A stretch of DNA of 64,000 bases. It comes from Strongyloides papillosus (lineage: Eukaryota; Nematoda; Chromadorea; Rhabditida; Strongyloididae). The DNA lies in the NCBI GenBank assembly GCA_005656395.1, contig SRSI01000073.1, positions 1-64,000 of the forward strand, written 5' to 3'. A program made the translations under genes and the position numbers. Of the stretch, positions 13,460-24,286 are shown one piece after another (within the stretch, counting starts at the first letter, position 1; the number at the start of each line of letters is the position of its first letter). Under the pieces are notes generated by a model. That model did not search any database. It was not told the origin of the DNA and saw nothing but the letters and a program-made list of their open reading frames with translations.

Positions 13460-14512
13460 TTTATTATAATCTAAAATATAAAGTAAATAAAAGATGTCAA
13501 TTTTTTTTATCAACTTGTAAAGTGCAAATATAATATCATATCCTGCTTTTCTCTTATACGCAAATAAATAACAGTTGATAACAAATACTACGTATGATAT
13601 TAAAAATTACAATTATTAATGAATCGTTAATTACATGTAATCTATATAAAAAGTTTGTACTATTGACGGGGAGAGTCTTATAAAAGATTAATAAGAATTA
13701 TGGGAATACCTAAATAAATTAAATTGATTCATTAAAGTTATCATTTTATGTATTTTTATGCCATATATGTTATATAAAAATATTTTGAATTTAATGAAAT
13801 CTTAAGGATGTGTTTTTGATATTTATAGGAAAGGAATAAATTTATTGAAATTAAATATTATTTTAAGGTTTGTTATCAGTGATGAATATCTATATATTAC
13901 TAAGCATTTTTCCCAAGGAAAATTAATTAAGCACATAAAAGAACAATTATGCTAATGACTTAATAGTATAGTATCTTTTATCGTTATATATAAAATATGA
14001 TAAAGGATTTATGTACTTATTAGAAAATAATTATAATAATAATATATTCTATTAGATATAATAACTTTTTACTATTTTAAATGTTTTATTTTATCTAAAA
14101 ATTGAAAATGTTCTATACAAATAATACTTTATTGAATGTATAAATATTTCTGTGTACTTTAAAATTGTATAATTTTCTTTGGTTTATTTATCATTACTTT
14201 TTTGTAGGTATAGTGAAAAATTTTTTTTTGCAGAAAACGGAAAAAATGTTCACTTTTTTTTATAATTCTTATCAACAAATTTTTTTAAAAACATTTAACT
14301 CTTATGTTTTTAAAAATAAAATATTGTAAGTTAGCTTTATCTTTATAATCTTTTTTTTATCTTCTTTTTCAAAGCTTTACTACTTATAAAGTCATTATTT
14401 TTAAAAGTGATGCTTAAGTCGTTGAATTATTAAGGCTACAAATACTGCACTTATCTTTGCTGTTGTTTGAAAAATCGCCATCTACCCCATCCTAAAGAAA
14501 TTGATGATAAAA
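13460..14512. other. 1.05-kb intergenic region, no gene seen
   Basis: A+T-rich spacer between the 3' end of the small membrane-protein gene and the start of transporter copy A. No supported frame, RNA or repeat. Long T runs occur around 14220-14290. Confidence 0.5.
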
Positions 14513-14822
14513 TTAAAATTTATATACAATGAGATCATCTAGTCCAACATAGATTAAAAGTAGTAATATAAGGAATATAATGACTAGCAATTTAGATATA
14601 AGTGTTTGTGAACATCCGAAACACTTTAAGATATGAAGCTCTACTTCATCGTACATATTCACTAGCTTTTTCTTCAACTTATTATCATATTATCAAGGAT
14701 GTAAGTTTTTGTCTAGGAGAGAGAACTTTTAAAAGGTCGGATGACGTGAAGTCTGCCTTATTAGGGTTTTCAGGCTCTGAAGGATGTAATTTCTTCTCTA
14801 ATAGAATCTGTGTTTTAAACAT
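14513..14822 (-). CDS. Small predicted single-pass membrane protein
   Basis: Candidate two-exon gene: 14822-14727 (32 codons) and 14671-14513 (53 codons with stop), 84 residues. Exon 1 encodes a hydrophilic segment (MFKTQILLEKKLHPSEPENP and on). Exon 2 encodes a charged/Cys region (HILKCFGCSQ) followed by one strong hydrophobic helix (LLVIIFLILLLLIYVGL) close to the C terminus, so the protein would be tail-anchored or type II. The local base composition is less A+T rich than the flanks, and the two phases match at a 55-nt intron. The donor (GTTCTC) is weak and the acceptor (TTGAAG) lacks a pyrimidine tract, so the join is uncertain. The ATG is only 35 bp below the stop of transporter copy B on the same strand, so they may share a transcript. 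No homologue recognised. Confidence 0.4.
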
Positions 14823-14857
14823 ATTTAATTAATCTTTTTTATTAAATAACTATTTTA

Positions 14858-16404
14858 CTATCTTAAATTCTCGAGTTTACTATCATCAATTGTTTGTTTA
14901 TTTAGCAAATTATATTCTTCATTAGAAATTTCTTTTACCCAATTTTGCTTTTCTCCAGATCCAAATATCGTGAAAAAAAGAGATGTTATCAACCATATTA
15001 TACCGATAAATCGTAAAACATTATTCCAGCCATTATATTTATCTAAACTTTTCAAATATGATATTAGATATGAAGTTGATCCAGCACCGAAAACCCCCAC
15101 AAATATGTTTAATGATGTAATACTCCCAATTAATGTTGGTGATAGCATGTAAATACTAGTAAAAAAACCATTCGCTGAAATTCCAAAAAAAGATTGAATA
15201 AAAGCAAAACAAATTACTGTTTTAAGTGGATTTTCACAATCACTGATGTAGGGAACTATTGATAATCCTATCATTACACCAATACCACTAATAAATTGAC
15301 AAATTTTGACACTTTGTGTGGAAGTTATGGTCTTCTTTTTTTGCAATTTCAATACCAATGCACCTATTGTGACTTTTGAAATAATTTGTGCTACAAATGG
15401 TGCTGCACTATAAATACCATTATCAATAATATTTATATATAACGTATCACGTAAATATAAAGGCAAAAATGTTGTTGAAAAGACGACGAAAATCATTTCA
15501 ACAATTCTACATAGCAATATTGATAATAATGGTAACGATGTAATTATATTAAGCCATAGTATTTTATGATTTTTTCCTAATTTATTTCTATCATTTTTTA
15601 ATATATTTTTTGATAAATATATAAATTCATTTTTTGTTACCCATTTTCCTTTATCAAAACGTGGTTGTACAAAGAATATCCATAAAATAATAAATATTAG
15701 TATTAAAAAAGCACAAAAATAAAATGTTCCTGACCAACCAAAAGAACTATTACAAAATAATGCTGCAATAGGATTTCCTAGTAGTGTTGACAATTGCACA
15801 CCACAAGTATAAATTCCAACAGCTAAACTTTTTTCTGCTACTGGTATCCAATTTGATAGTATATGATTGAATGATGGTGCCCAGAAAGCATCACCAACAC
15901 CAAATATAAATCGTGAAATTGTCACAGAAGTATGATCCCAATAAATAGCAAGTATAGGAAACGCAGTTGTTGTTATTAATAAAATACTAGCTGATAAAAT
16001 AATAATCTTTTTAGGGGATGTTTTATCAACTAGAATACCGGCAAATAGTGTTGTTAAAAGAGATCCCCAATAATTTGCAGATATGATGGAATTTTGTGTA
16101 CTTATACTCCAATTGAAGGTACCTTCGTATGATTTTGATAGTTCATTAGAATTATTAAAAATATGATAACACTTCTCTGAAACTTCTATTTCAGTTTTTT
16201 CATAGTCTGAATGAGAAGTAGAATTCATCATACATATCATACTTATTCCAATGGTGGTACGTGCAAAATAGAATAAAGTCATACCAGACATTAGAAATAA
16301 TACTACATGAAATCTCCTTGAATCCCATCGAAAAAATGCTAAATAGTATATAGAAATTATGCGTTAAAAGTGAACCTACAATGCTGTACCATATTTTCTT
16401 CCAT
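14858..16404 (-). CDS. SLC17-type major facilitator transporter, copy B
   Basis: Two exons: 16404-16380 (25 nt) and 16338-14858, with a 41-nt intron (GTAGGT..TATTTAG). The product is 501 residues. It starts MEENMVQHS and has SRRFH before TM1, FYFARTTIGISMICMMN after TM1, YEGTFNWS before TM2 and GVGDAFWAPSFNHILSNW in the TM4 region. About 12 membrane segments are visible. Exon 1 has the same length and phase as copy A, and the first residues align (MTDEIIKHS and MEENMVQHS), so these are tandem duplicates that kept the intron. Family roles are proton- or sodium-coupled organic anion transport in vesicle, lysosome or plasma membranes; the substrate cannot be read here. Both copies end in a cytoplasmic tail with Asn- and Glu-rich residues. 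Confidence 0.87.
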
Positions 16405-16811
16405 TATTAGTAAAAATTATTTTCTTATAATTTTAAGGTACTTCAATTTAAGAAACATTTTTTATTTGTTATTTGCTATCAATGATAACTCTTTATCTTA
16501 TAAAAATTAATTAAAGATATGAAATAATATAATGTTGCTTAATACTCATGTAGTTTATATTATTGAAATATGATTTAAACTTAATGTAAAAATACTTATT
16601 TAAAGTAGTATTTTATTAATCAAGATACAAAATTTTAAATATTATATAATTTATCTATTATAGTTACATTCTAGTAAGTATAATTAAGACATTTAAGTAA
16701 AATATTTATATATAAAATTAAAATTTCACTAAGTGATATTAAGTATGTTTATCTTATCATCAAGGTATGTGAAAAAATGAAAATAAATTATTTTAGATAA
16801 AAAAGAAGTTG
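16405..16811. other. Intergenic, no gene seen
   Basis: A+T-rich spacer of about 400 bp between the legumain stop and the start of transporter copy B. It should include the promoter of copy B. Nothing else recognised. Confidence 0.5.
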
Positions 16812-18110
16812 TTATTGTTGACAGGCAAATGATATTGCTGATAAGATATTTGACATATCAATGTTTGAAGCACATATGTTGTAAAATAATTTGGAATATC
16901 TCATCATGTCGGTATTTTTTCCAATATTTCCACATGACATTTGAAGGTACTTAAAAAACACATTATGTTTATCATCGGTTACCTTATTATATACAGGGAT
17001 TTGATTTTGAAGATTGTCAAAGTTGAGACCAAGATTATCAACGATTGTGTTAACAATCTTAAGGTTATTTGTTCTGGCTTCTTTGAGTTTTTGTAATGAT
17101 AACATAGCTTGAAATCTTGCTTTAACATGTAATTTACTATTTATAACATTTTGGTAATATTTCATATCAGCATCTCTTGATGAAACCATTGGATATTCAC
17201 TTGTGTCATATCTAGAAAATCTGGCTTTGAATCCTCTCGTATGATTACATTTGAATTCTCCTTGGAAATCTTTTAATTCTTCTTTTGGAACTTCACAATC
17301 TCCAAATCTTTGTACATGACTCATCAACGTTTTTGTTTTTACAACATCAACTTGTGTATTAACTAAATAAGAATCATCATAATCTCCTTGTGAGTTTTCA
17401 ATCCAATTAACGGAAAATTCATCACCTAAACATGGTAATCCATGATCACCGCTACAATAAGCAGCATATGAAGATTCATTTCCAAAACTAGCTGTAACTC
17501 CGAAAATGTTAATGTTAGATTGAAGGTTCTCAAAAATTGATCCTGATTCACAAGCTTCAATGTAGAAGACAAGTTTTCTAAATTTATTATCTTTATTCAT
17601 TTTAACTAAAGTATTCATAATATGATCTCTTTGCATTAAACCATTTGGAAGGCCAAGGATTCCATAACCTCCATGATCAGCATAGTAAACAAAAACATCA
17701 TCATCTTTAGTTGATTCAATGACTCTACCAGATCCAACGCCTTGAAGACAAGATTTATCTCCAGATAATGCACAAAGGAAATTTTTTTCATTAACATCGT
17801 CACCTTTGTAGTCAATTTTTAAACCGGCATAAACATCTTCTTTTAATGATGGATGGTTGTAAATCTTTCCTGGGAATGGATTCATTTCATTATTAGCAAT
17901 ATCGTCGTAAGCAAAAACGACAATGTTTTCCGCAGGTAAATTTCTTTCAAGCAAGACTTTGTAAGCATGTCCAATATCAGCTTGATGTCTGTAGTTTTCC
18001 CATCCACTTGATCCAGCAATAAGTAATACCTTAATGTTTGAATTGGTTATAGTACCCAAATTTGATGCAATAAGTGAAGCCAAAATGAAGAAGGAAGTAA
18101 AGAATTTCAT
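16812..18110 (-). CDS. Legumain-type asparaginyl endopeptidase (C13)
   Basis: Single exon, 432 residues, the usual length for the family. It has a signal peptide (1-19), then the caspase-like core with NYRHQADIGHAY (about 39-50), the catalytic His in YYADHGG (His146) and the catalytic Cys in EACESGS (Cys187). A C-terminal prodomain-like region with paired Cys (CGNIG near 400, then NICAS) completes it. Legumain cleaves after Asn in endosomes/lysosomes and processes other proteases; in blood- or tissue-feeding worms it helps gut protein digestion. All active-site residues I can check are present, so it should be active after autoprocessing. The ATG at 18110 is directly followed by the signal peptide. 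It has no partner in the neighbourhood. Confidence 0.95.
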   Translation of the reverse strand: MKFFTSFFILASLIASNLGTITNSNIKVLLIAGSSGWENYRHQADIGHAYKVLLERNLPAENIVVFAYDDIANNEMNPFPGKIYNHPSLKEDVYAGLKIDYKGDDVNEKNFLCALSGDKSCLQGVGSGRVIESTKDDDVFVYYADHGGYGILGLPNGLMQRDHIMNTLVKMNKDNKFRKLVFYIEACESGSIFENLQSNINIFGVTASFGNESSYAAYCSGDHGLPCLGDEFSVNWIENSQGDYDDSYLVNTQVDVVKTKTLMSHVQRFGDCEVPKEELKDFQGEFKCNHTRGFKARFSRYDTSEYPMVSSRDADMKYYQNVINSKLHVKARFQAMLSLQKLKEARTNNLKIVNTIVDNLGLNFDNLQNQIPVYNKVTDDKHNVFFKYLQMSCGNIGKNTDMMRYSKLFYNICASNIDMSNILSAISFACQQ

Positions 18111-18633
18111 ATTTTAATAATTATCTATTGAATAATGGTATTGGTTCAAAAAAAACTATGTCTTATATACAATTTTAATATTTATTCTATTTTTCATTGA
18201 GCAAATATTTATCAGACAAAAGTCCGAGAAATATTTCACCTTATCATCTTAATAACTCTATAAATTTTTAATTATTCACTTTAAGTGAAAAAAAATGATG
18301 TGATTGTAAATACTTTCACTTGTGACCATAACTTTTCTACGTAGTTTTTTGTTATGGAAGTGTAAATAATATAATATTCTACAAGATATTTACATATGTA
18401 ATATCAAGATTATGGTTTTTTATTGATAACCTTGTCCTCGAGAAAGAGGTAATTATTATTCATATGTTGTTCATAAAAATGTGTGAATATTTAACTTAAT
18501 AATATCTTTTTATTTTTATCATGTTTTTTGAATAATATTTTGTTTTCCAGATATTAAAAAAATTGTTTGATAAAATTTTTTTAAAGATAAGCTTTTTTTG
18601 AACTATCCATTCTTAAACAAGTCTAAAAAGGAT
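18111..18633. other. Intergenic, no gene seen
   Basis: Spacer between the legumain start and the tRNA gene, A+T rich, expected to contain the legumain promoter. No supported feature. Confidence 0.5.
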
Positions 18634-18706
18634 GATTCCGGGCGGATTCGAACCGCCGACCTTCTGTGTGTTAGACAGATGTGATAACCGACTACACCAC
18701 GGAATC
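18634..18706 (-). tRNA. tRNA-Val (anticodon AAC)
   Basis: A 73-nt cloverleaf reads on the minus strand. The 7-bp acceptor stem is GATTCCG with CGGAATC, perfectly paired. The D arm is in GTGTAGTCGGTTATCAC. The anticodon stem TCTGT/ACAGA encloses the loop CTAACAC with anticodon AAC. The T arm GGCGG/CCGCC carries the loop TTCGAAT. The AAC anticodon reads valine GTT codons (first base presumably modified to inosine). No intron is present. The G+C-rich block stands out sharply from the flanks. Internal A and B box positions are intact, so it should be transcribed by polymerase III. Confidence 0.96.
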
Positions 18707-19068
18707 ATTGGTATCCGTCAAGGGCCCCACGAGCGATTACTATTTTTCGCATTTTTAACCATAAAGTCATTCAGTAAAAGTAATTTATTGTTTTCTCTTT
18801 TGAGTTATAGATTTTATCTATATATGTAAATAATAATAAAGAAACGTTAAACATTCATATGAAAAACTCTATTTATTTGAATAAAACGTTTTACTATTTT
18901 TGATAGAAAACACTTTATGGATAAAAATAATGAATTAGCTTTTGTACTTTACTTTTACTTTATTAAAAAGTAAATTAATTAAAAAATACGTTCTCTTTTT
19001 ATTGAATAAACATTTGGATTCCAAGAATATTCTGAAGTTGTTTTGTATAAAGCACAATTCAAAACGTT
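18707..19068. other. Intergenic, no gene seen
   Basis: Short A+T-rich spacer between the tRNA gene and the 3' end of the three-exon secreted gene. Nothing recognised. Confidence 0.5.
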
Positions 19069-19733
19069 TTACTTTCTTCCTCTAAATCCTCTTTTAAGCA
19101 TCAACATACTTCTAATTCCCGCACGTTGAGCCCAGTTTTGTTTATGTTGTTGCACTAAAATTAGTATTGTATGTAAGTGATTTAATTAAATTAACTTACT
19201 CATGTTTCCTTGATTATTTAATACTTGATTTGTATTTTTATGATATTCTAAGTTTATAATTGTTGGGTTTTTGTAGACTAAATTTTTTGGAAAATGCATG
19301 CAAATTTGTCTCTAAATGTGCATGTAATAATTAAACATAAGTTTAAAAATATAAAGAATTTTTATTAAAACTTTACTAAAAAATTTATATATGTCAAAAA
19401 CTAAGTTGATATTAAATCTACACTATATAGATATTTGCTAAAAAAATATTTACTTACTATCATAGGTTGTGAAAAACGTTTCAAAATATAAGAATTTGCT
19501 CCCATTAAAACATTTGGATCTTTTTTATAACCAAGGTACGTTTTTCTAACTTGCATAGCTAAAACTGTATCTACAAGTGATAAAACTCTTTGAAAAAACG
19601 TTTCTTCGGGTTTAAAATAAATGAAGCATGGTGAACTCTGACCAGGTCCAGTACAAATTTCTCGAACACCATTGCATAAGAAAATTACATGTATTAAAAT
19701 AATTTTAATAAACAGAAATGTATATAATTTCAT
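19069..19733 (-). CDS. Secreted basic protein, possible peptide precursor, three exons
   Basis: Exons 19733-19458, 19311-19200 and 19154-19069, with introns GTAAGT..TTTAG and GTAAGT..TTTTAG; phases agree and a Met codon is split at the second join. The product is 157 residues. Residues 1-22 are a signal peptide, followed by a Cys-containing segment (REICTGPGQSSPCFIYF), a middle region with KR at about 85, and a basic C terminus ending SMLMLKRGFRGRK. Cys residues at about 27, 36 and 96 leave an odd number. Dibasic KR sites and a short amphipathic basic tail resemble a secreted peptide precursor, but no named neuropeptide motif is recognised, so this remains inference. The good match of three exons with stop-free frames across both introns supports a real gene. 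Confidence 0.7.
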
Positions 19734-20983
19734 TTTAACAAAAAGATTATACTAAGCACAATGAGAGGATTGTTAATATAATTCAATTTATATAAAAAAT
19801 ATTTTAAAAAATGTATATTTGCCACCTAAAATTTGAGCACATTGTAAAATTAGAATAACAAGCGTAGAAATCAGACTAATATTTGATAATGTTTGCTAAA
19901 AGTTCAAAATTCTCCAATTGATTTACATGAAATTTTTTAAATTATATTAAAAAACCAAATATTTTGTGGCTATTTTTTTATTGAATAATGATTAATTTAA
20001 AAATGTATTTTTAAGGCCCACATTTATTTATGTAAATATTTTAGGTTTCTTTTAAAATTTATTTGATTTTTTCTAGTACTGACTTAATAAAAAATCAAAA
20101 AAAAACATTTTAAACCTCTAAAACAATTATTTAGTTATTACATTTTCAGAGAATGTACTGAGATAACTATATTCAATCTTAAAAGTTAGTTCTAGCAATT
20201 ATAATCCACAATTAGTCATTTTGTGTGGTTAAACAAATTTTAAGCAATATAAGTGCTTGAATTTTTTAAAAATAATTTTTAATATTATTAAATATAAATA
20301 ATTATTCAAAAATTACATTACTAGTTACTTCCTTGTTCTAATAGAATATTCACAATGGAGTACACATTTAAAAAATAATATAAATTTCTGGTTTTAAAAA
20401 ACATAACTATTTAGTTTTGGCTCAAATAATTTGAAAAAACACTTTCTAACGTAATAATTCTTATTAAAAAATTTCATTGATATATAATATAAGTATGATA
20501 ACTTTTTTTAATATCTATAAAGCAACATCATTAAAGTTATTGGTTCTATTAGTAGATTTTCGCTTTTATAAATTTAAATAAATCATGTTTTAATTTATTT
20601 TGTATAAAAATTTACATTTACACTGCAAATTAATAATTTTTTTACTAAAAAATATACATGTTTTAGTAAAATGTAATGTGTTTTATTATCCTTAGAGTTG
20701 GTTTTTTAATTTAATATCACAACTGATACATTTTTTTACTTCAAAGAGTTAATTATGTAAGAACTAAACATTTTTAAATAACAAATAAAAAAATATGTAG
20801 AATTAATGTAAATATGTAAAAAATTTCCTTAATTTTTCATTATAAATGTAATGATATCAAATATAATTTTAATATTATACCTCTATCTAATTCATATTTA
20901 TTGGTTAATTTAATATATATATCTGATTATTTCTTCAATATAATCATTAACACTTCCTCCACACTTAGTGTTAAATTTCTACC
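19734..20983. other. 1.25-kb intergenic region, no gene seen
   Basis: Divergent spacer between the minus-strand secreted gene and the plus-strand MSP-domain gene. Very A+T rich with many homopolymer runs and no supported frame. It holds the promoters of both genes. Confidence 0.5.
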
Positions 20984-21535
20984 ATGACTGATTTTCCATT
21001 TAAACTTGAACCATCTGATAGAGTATTATTCTCTTCAGCAACTTTAGGTGATGTTTCTTGCTCGGTCACTCTTAAAGTTATCAATACTACAAAGGAACAT
21101 CAAGCATTTAAGATTAAATGCACAAGCAATGATTTCTTTAGACTACGTCCACCCGTCACAATTGTACCACCAGGAGATGATCCATTGACGGTTACAATTG
21201 TATTTAATGCTGGAAAAAAAATTCCTGAAAGTGGAAAACACTTTTTCGCAGTTTATGGAACTCCATGCAAGGCTACTGATAATGCTAGGGAAACTTTCGG
21301 TACTGAACAAGGAAAGAAAGCACAATCGAAAAGATTATTTGCTGATTTCAAAATGCTTGCCCCTGAGACAGATAAGAAAGAAGATGATAAAAAGAAGGAA
21401 GAAAAAAAAGAGGATGAAAAGAAAGAGGAAAAACAAAGTGATGAAAAGAAGGAAGAGAAACCAAAAGATGATAAAAATGAGGGGAAACCAAAAGATGATA
21501 AAAATGACGAGAAAAAAGAAGAGAAGAAAGAATAG
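20984..21535 (+). CDS. Major sperm protein (MSP) domain protein with Lys/Glu/Asp-rich tail
   Basis: Single exon, 183 residues. Residues 1 to about 120 form an MSP-type immunoglobulin-like domain: FKLEPSDRVLFSS, VTLKVINTTKEHQAFKIKCT, RPPVTIVPPGDDPLTVTIVF and KHFFAVYGTPC are characteristic strands. Residues about 126-183 are a charged low-complexity tail of KKEE, DDK and EEKK units with two near-identical KPKDDKN repeats. MSP-domain proteins act in nematode sperm motility or as VAP-like adaptors. A soluble MSP domain without a transmembrane helix fits a sperm-type protein, but the tail makes it unlike the classical 127-residue MSP. The ATG in ACCATGACT is a good start context and the domain begins at once. 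It reads on the plus strand, alone. Confidence 0.88.
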   Translation: MTDFPFKLEPSDRVLFSSATLGDVSCSVTLKVINTTKEHQAFKIKCTSNDFFRLRPPVTIVPPGDDPLTVTIVFNAGKKIPESGKHFFAVYGTPCKATDNARETFGTEQGKKAQSKRLFADFKMLAPETDKKEDDKKKEEKKEDEKKEEKQSDEKKEEKPKDDKNEGKPKDDKNDEKKEEKKE

Positions 21536-21897
21536 TCTTTATTATTTGATGTTCAAAATATTTCATTACATTTATTATACAGCAAAGTTCTATCATAATC
21601 TAGTACATTTAACTTATTGTAGTTTATCAACAGATCTAAATATTTTTATATCAGATATAACCTTAATTGAAAATTTTGATTTCATTTGACTAATAATATA
21701 TGTGTCTATTTTAATTTTTAAGCATATAAAAATATTCATATTTATTAATCGTTCTTCTTTTCCGATTATTTGCCTACTGCTTTGCATTTTACAAAAATAG
21801 CATCATAAATGATCTTCTTGATTGCAAAAATTGTAAAAAAAAAACTATTTGAACTAGAGAAAAAAAGTATAAAATAGTAGTAATCTACAATTTCCAT
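21536..21897. other. Intergenic, MSP gene 3' flank
   Basis: A+T-rich sequence between the MSP-domain stop and the transposon's left target duplication. Nothing else recognised. Confidence 0.45.
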
Positions 21898-23048
21898 AAA
21901 TTATGGGCGGCACGTCGTTTCACCACTAGCTTGTATGGAGTGTGACCACAAGTGGACTCGGCTATTTTGCTTTTTTCGACACCTGTTTTAACACTATAAT
22001 ATATAACAATTTGGACTAAAGTTCTTTTGTATTATATATAACAGTGTATAAAAAAGCAAAATAGACAAGTAACAGTGTATAAAAAAGCAAAATAGACAAG
22101 TAATAGTGCATAAAAAAGCAAGATAGAAGTATAAGATATTAATGTAATTAATAAATTGTTTTTTATAGTACTACTGAAATCATTAAATAAATAACAGTAA
22201 ACAAAGTATAATTAATGAATATTTTAATAAAGTTACATAAATTACTATACTGGAAATATTTTATATAACTTATTTTAAATTTACAATAATGATAACAATA
22301 AAAATTACATTATAAGTACTAATAACAAGCATTTATTCCTATTTAATATAGTTTATGAATGATAGTAATTAAGAAACTCATTTTTTCTGTTTAAATATTA
22401 ATTTTTCAAATTCTAGTAAAAAAACATTTATGTTTTATGAAAAGATTTTATAATATAAAAGTTTATAAATTACAAGTATGTCCAAAGCTAATAATTAAAA
22501 AACTAATTTTACAAGTTTAATGAAAATAATTATTTAGGGCATAATTGTATATTTGTAAAACTAAAAAAAAATTGATAATAATTACAGTAATTTTAACATA
22601 AAGGTTATTTTTTAACTCTATGTACTAGATAATTGCATTTTTGTAATTTTAATAATAGTTATACTATAAAGATAAAAATAAAAAAAATTTATTGATATTA
22701 CTCGTTATTGTTTTTATTATCTTTATTATTACTCAAAATTATTTTTTATCAATGATAAACTGATTAATATTTACTTCTAATAATGTATTCATAATACATT
22801 AATATATTTGTATCATAAAAAATTGCCATCTATGAAAGTTTGCATCATTTTTAAAATTTTATGTTATTGCATAATTCATAAATAATAAAAGGTTATATAT
22901 GTTGATAAGATAAGAAAATGTGCCATAATTATGAGATTAACACAGTTAAGGCACATTACATTACAAAATATTCATTGTTAATATACATTTTACCAATGTC
23001 GAAAAAAGCAAAATAGCCAGTGATGAATCGACGGGCGGCCAAATTATG
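21898..23048. mobile_element. Nonautonomous DNA transposon (MITE-like) with 8-bp target duplication
   Basis: The octamer aaattatg occurs at 21898-21905 and again at 23041-23048, bounding a 1135-bp insert (21906-23040). The insert ends are inverted. The left end ggcggcacgtcgtttcaccact matches the complement of the right end at about 18 of 22 bases. A perfect 21-bp inverted repeat follows further in (21960-21980 with 22998-23018). The left arm carries about 32 extra bases between the two inverted blocks. The interior has no long frame, so the element needs a transposase from elsewhere. Eight-bp duplications are known for hAT, P and Merlin-type elements; I cannot choose among them. Confidence 0.8.
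22040..22132 (+). repeat. Three tandem 31-bp repeats inside the transposon
   Basis: Units at 22040-22070, 22071-22101 and 22102-22132 share the pattern aacagtgtataaaaaagcaa plus aatagacaagt. The first two are identical and the third differs at several bases. Each unit contains aaaaaagcaaaatag, or a one-base variant in the third, which is the core of the element's own inner terminal repeat, so the array looks derived from the terminus and may be a set of transposase-binding subterminal repeats (inference). Confidence 0.85.
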
Positions 23049-24286
23049 TTGAATTTAAAATTTCATAACGAAATATATTGGTATGATGTGTTCTCCATGA
23101 AAAAAACATACTTTTTTCACAAAATTGTGGCAAAATCATAAAATTACCTTTAGTTATAACATTTTTTAGACAGACCACACACACAAAAATATTTATAAGT
23201 TATACAGAACCTACACAATCGAACCCAATAATAATAGAAATATCAATAAAATAGACAAAGAAAATAATAATGAAATTCACCATAAATTTTTAAAGATTAT
23301 ACGTTGATAATCAAACAACCAAATACGGATTCTAAATAATTTCAGGAAATTAGGCGTCAAATCGTTTAGTTTCCTTCAAGCAATTTTTAAAGTGATTGAA
23401 TAAAACACTTTGGAGTTAAAATTTATTGACAATAAATTGAGAGTGGAGTATATCCCCTATAAACATAAACAATACAACAAAGTTATTATAAACCCTTACT
23501 GTTAATTACAATATATCCTTTTTAATTTTTACGTATCCCCTAGAAGTCCAGACGATGAATGTGAGATGTGCCTTCTGAAAAACCTAGAAATTAGAAGGAT
23601 GACGTGTTTATTGTATTATTGTGAAATAATGTTTTTGTCATCTTTTCTTTCATACACCTGTTTTTGCCACGTTTTAGCTTTGGGAAAATAGAGATAGATT
23701 TTGGATAGTGTATATCTAACTTTAGGATAAATAATATTGTTTACATCTGGAGTTCAAACTTCAAAGATAAAATTTAAGACGACCGTAAAAATCTTTTATA
23801 AGTAAGAAACTTATAGATGATCATGCTTAAAAATATATTATGTTAAGTAAATAGCAAGAAACTAGATCATCCGATCCGATAAAAGTAATTTTATTACGGC
23901 AACTATTAAATATCGTTTTTTAGATTTAAAAAAAAACATCTACTTTACCAAAGTTACAATTACGCAAGTAAAAGACAGATGTCTAGAATAAATAAATTTT
24001 TATACCATTTAACTTAATTAAAGAATTTATTGTAATCAACTAAAAATTGCTTTTACTTTTACATTTTTACACATTATTTTTTTACAAGCAAAATATAAAA
24101 AATATTATTTTTATTAATAAGAACTTATAACAATTCTGTCTATAAATAAGTAAATAATTTTCTGTTTAAAATTATAAAGTTTTAAATATTTCATGAAAAA
24201 AACATTTTCTTGAAAAACACCTTGCTTTAAAGAAGTAATAAAGACGAATTTCATACTAATTTCATATTATCCAAAAATAGGAAAAA
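23049..24286. other. 1.2-kb intergenic region with a dispersed repeat
   Basis: No gene is seen. About 23171-23260 resembles 38932-39020 elsewhere in the window and is listed separately as a repeat. The remainder is A+T rich. Confidence 0.5.
23171..23260 (+). repeat. Dispersed repeat, copy 1
   Basis: The segment beginning cagaccacacacacaaaaat and continuing through ataagttatacagaacctac matches 38932-39020 in the same orientation, with small gaps and substitutions. It begins about 120 bp right of the transposon's right target duplication. Its class is unknown; no terminal repeats can be defined from two copies. Confidence 0.6.

Noticed and set aside
14602..14832. Plus-strand frame of 76 codons with moderate composition
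   Set aside because: The opposite strand gives a more convincing pair of frames with a membrane helix and a proper ATG; the plus-strand frame has no ATG start or domain.
18632..18829. Plus-strand open frame of 65 codons across the tRNA
   Set aside because: It lies over the tRNA-Val gene and its flank; the coding-like composition comes from the tRNA.
21198..21689. Second long plus-strand frame inside the MSP-domain gene, Lys/Arg-rich
   Set aside because: It is the shifted reading of the A- and G-rich charged tail; the MSP frame has a recognisable domain and a proper start.
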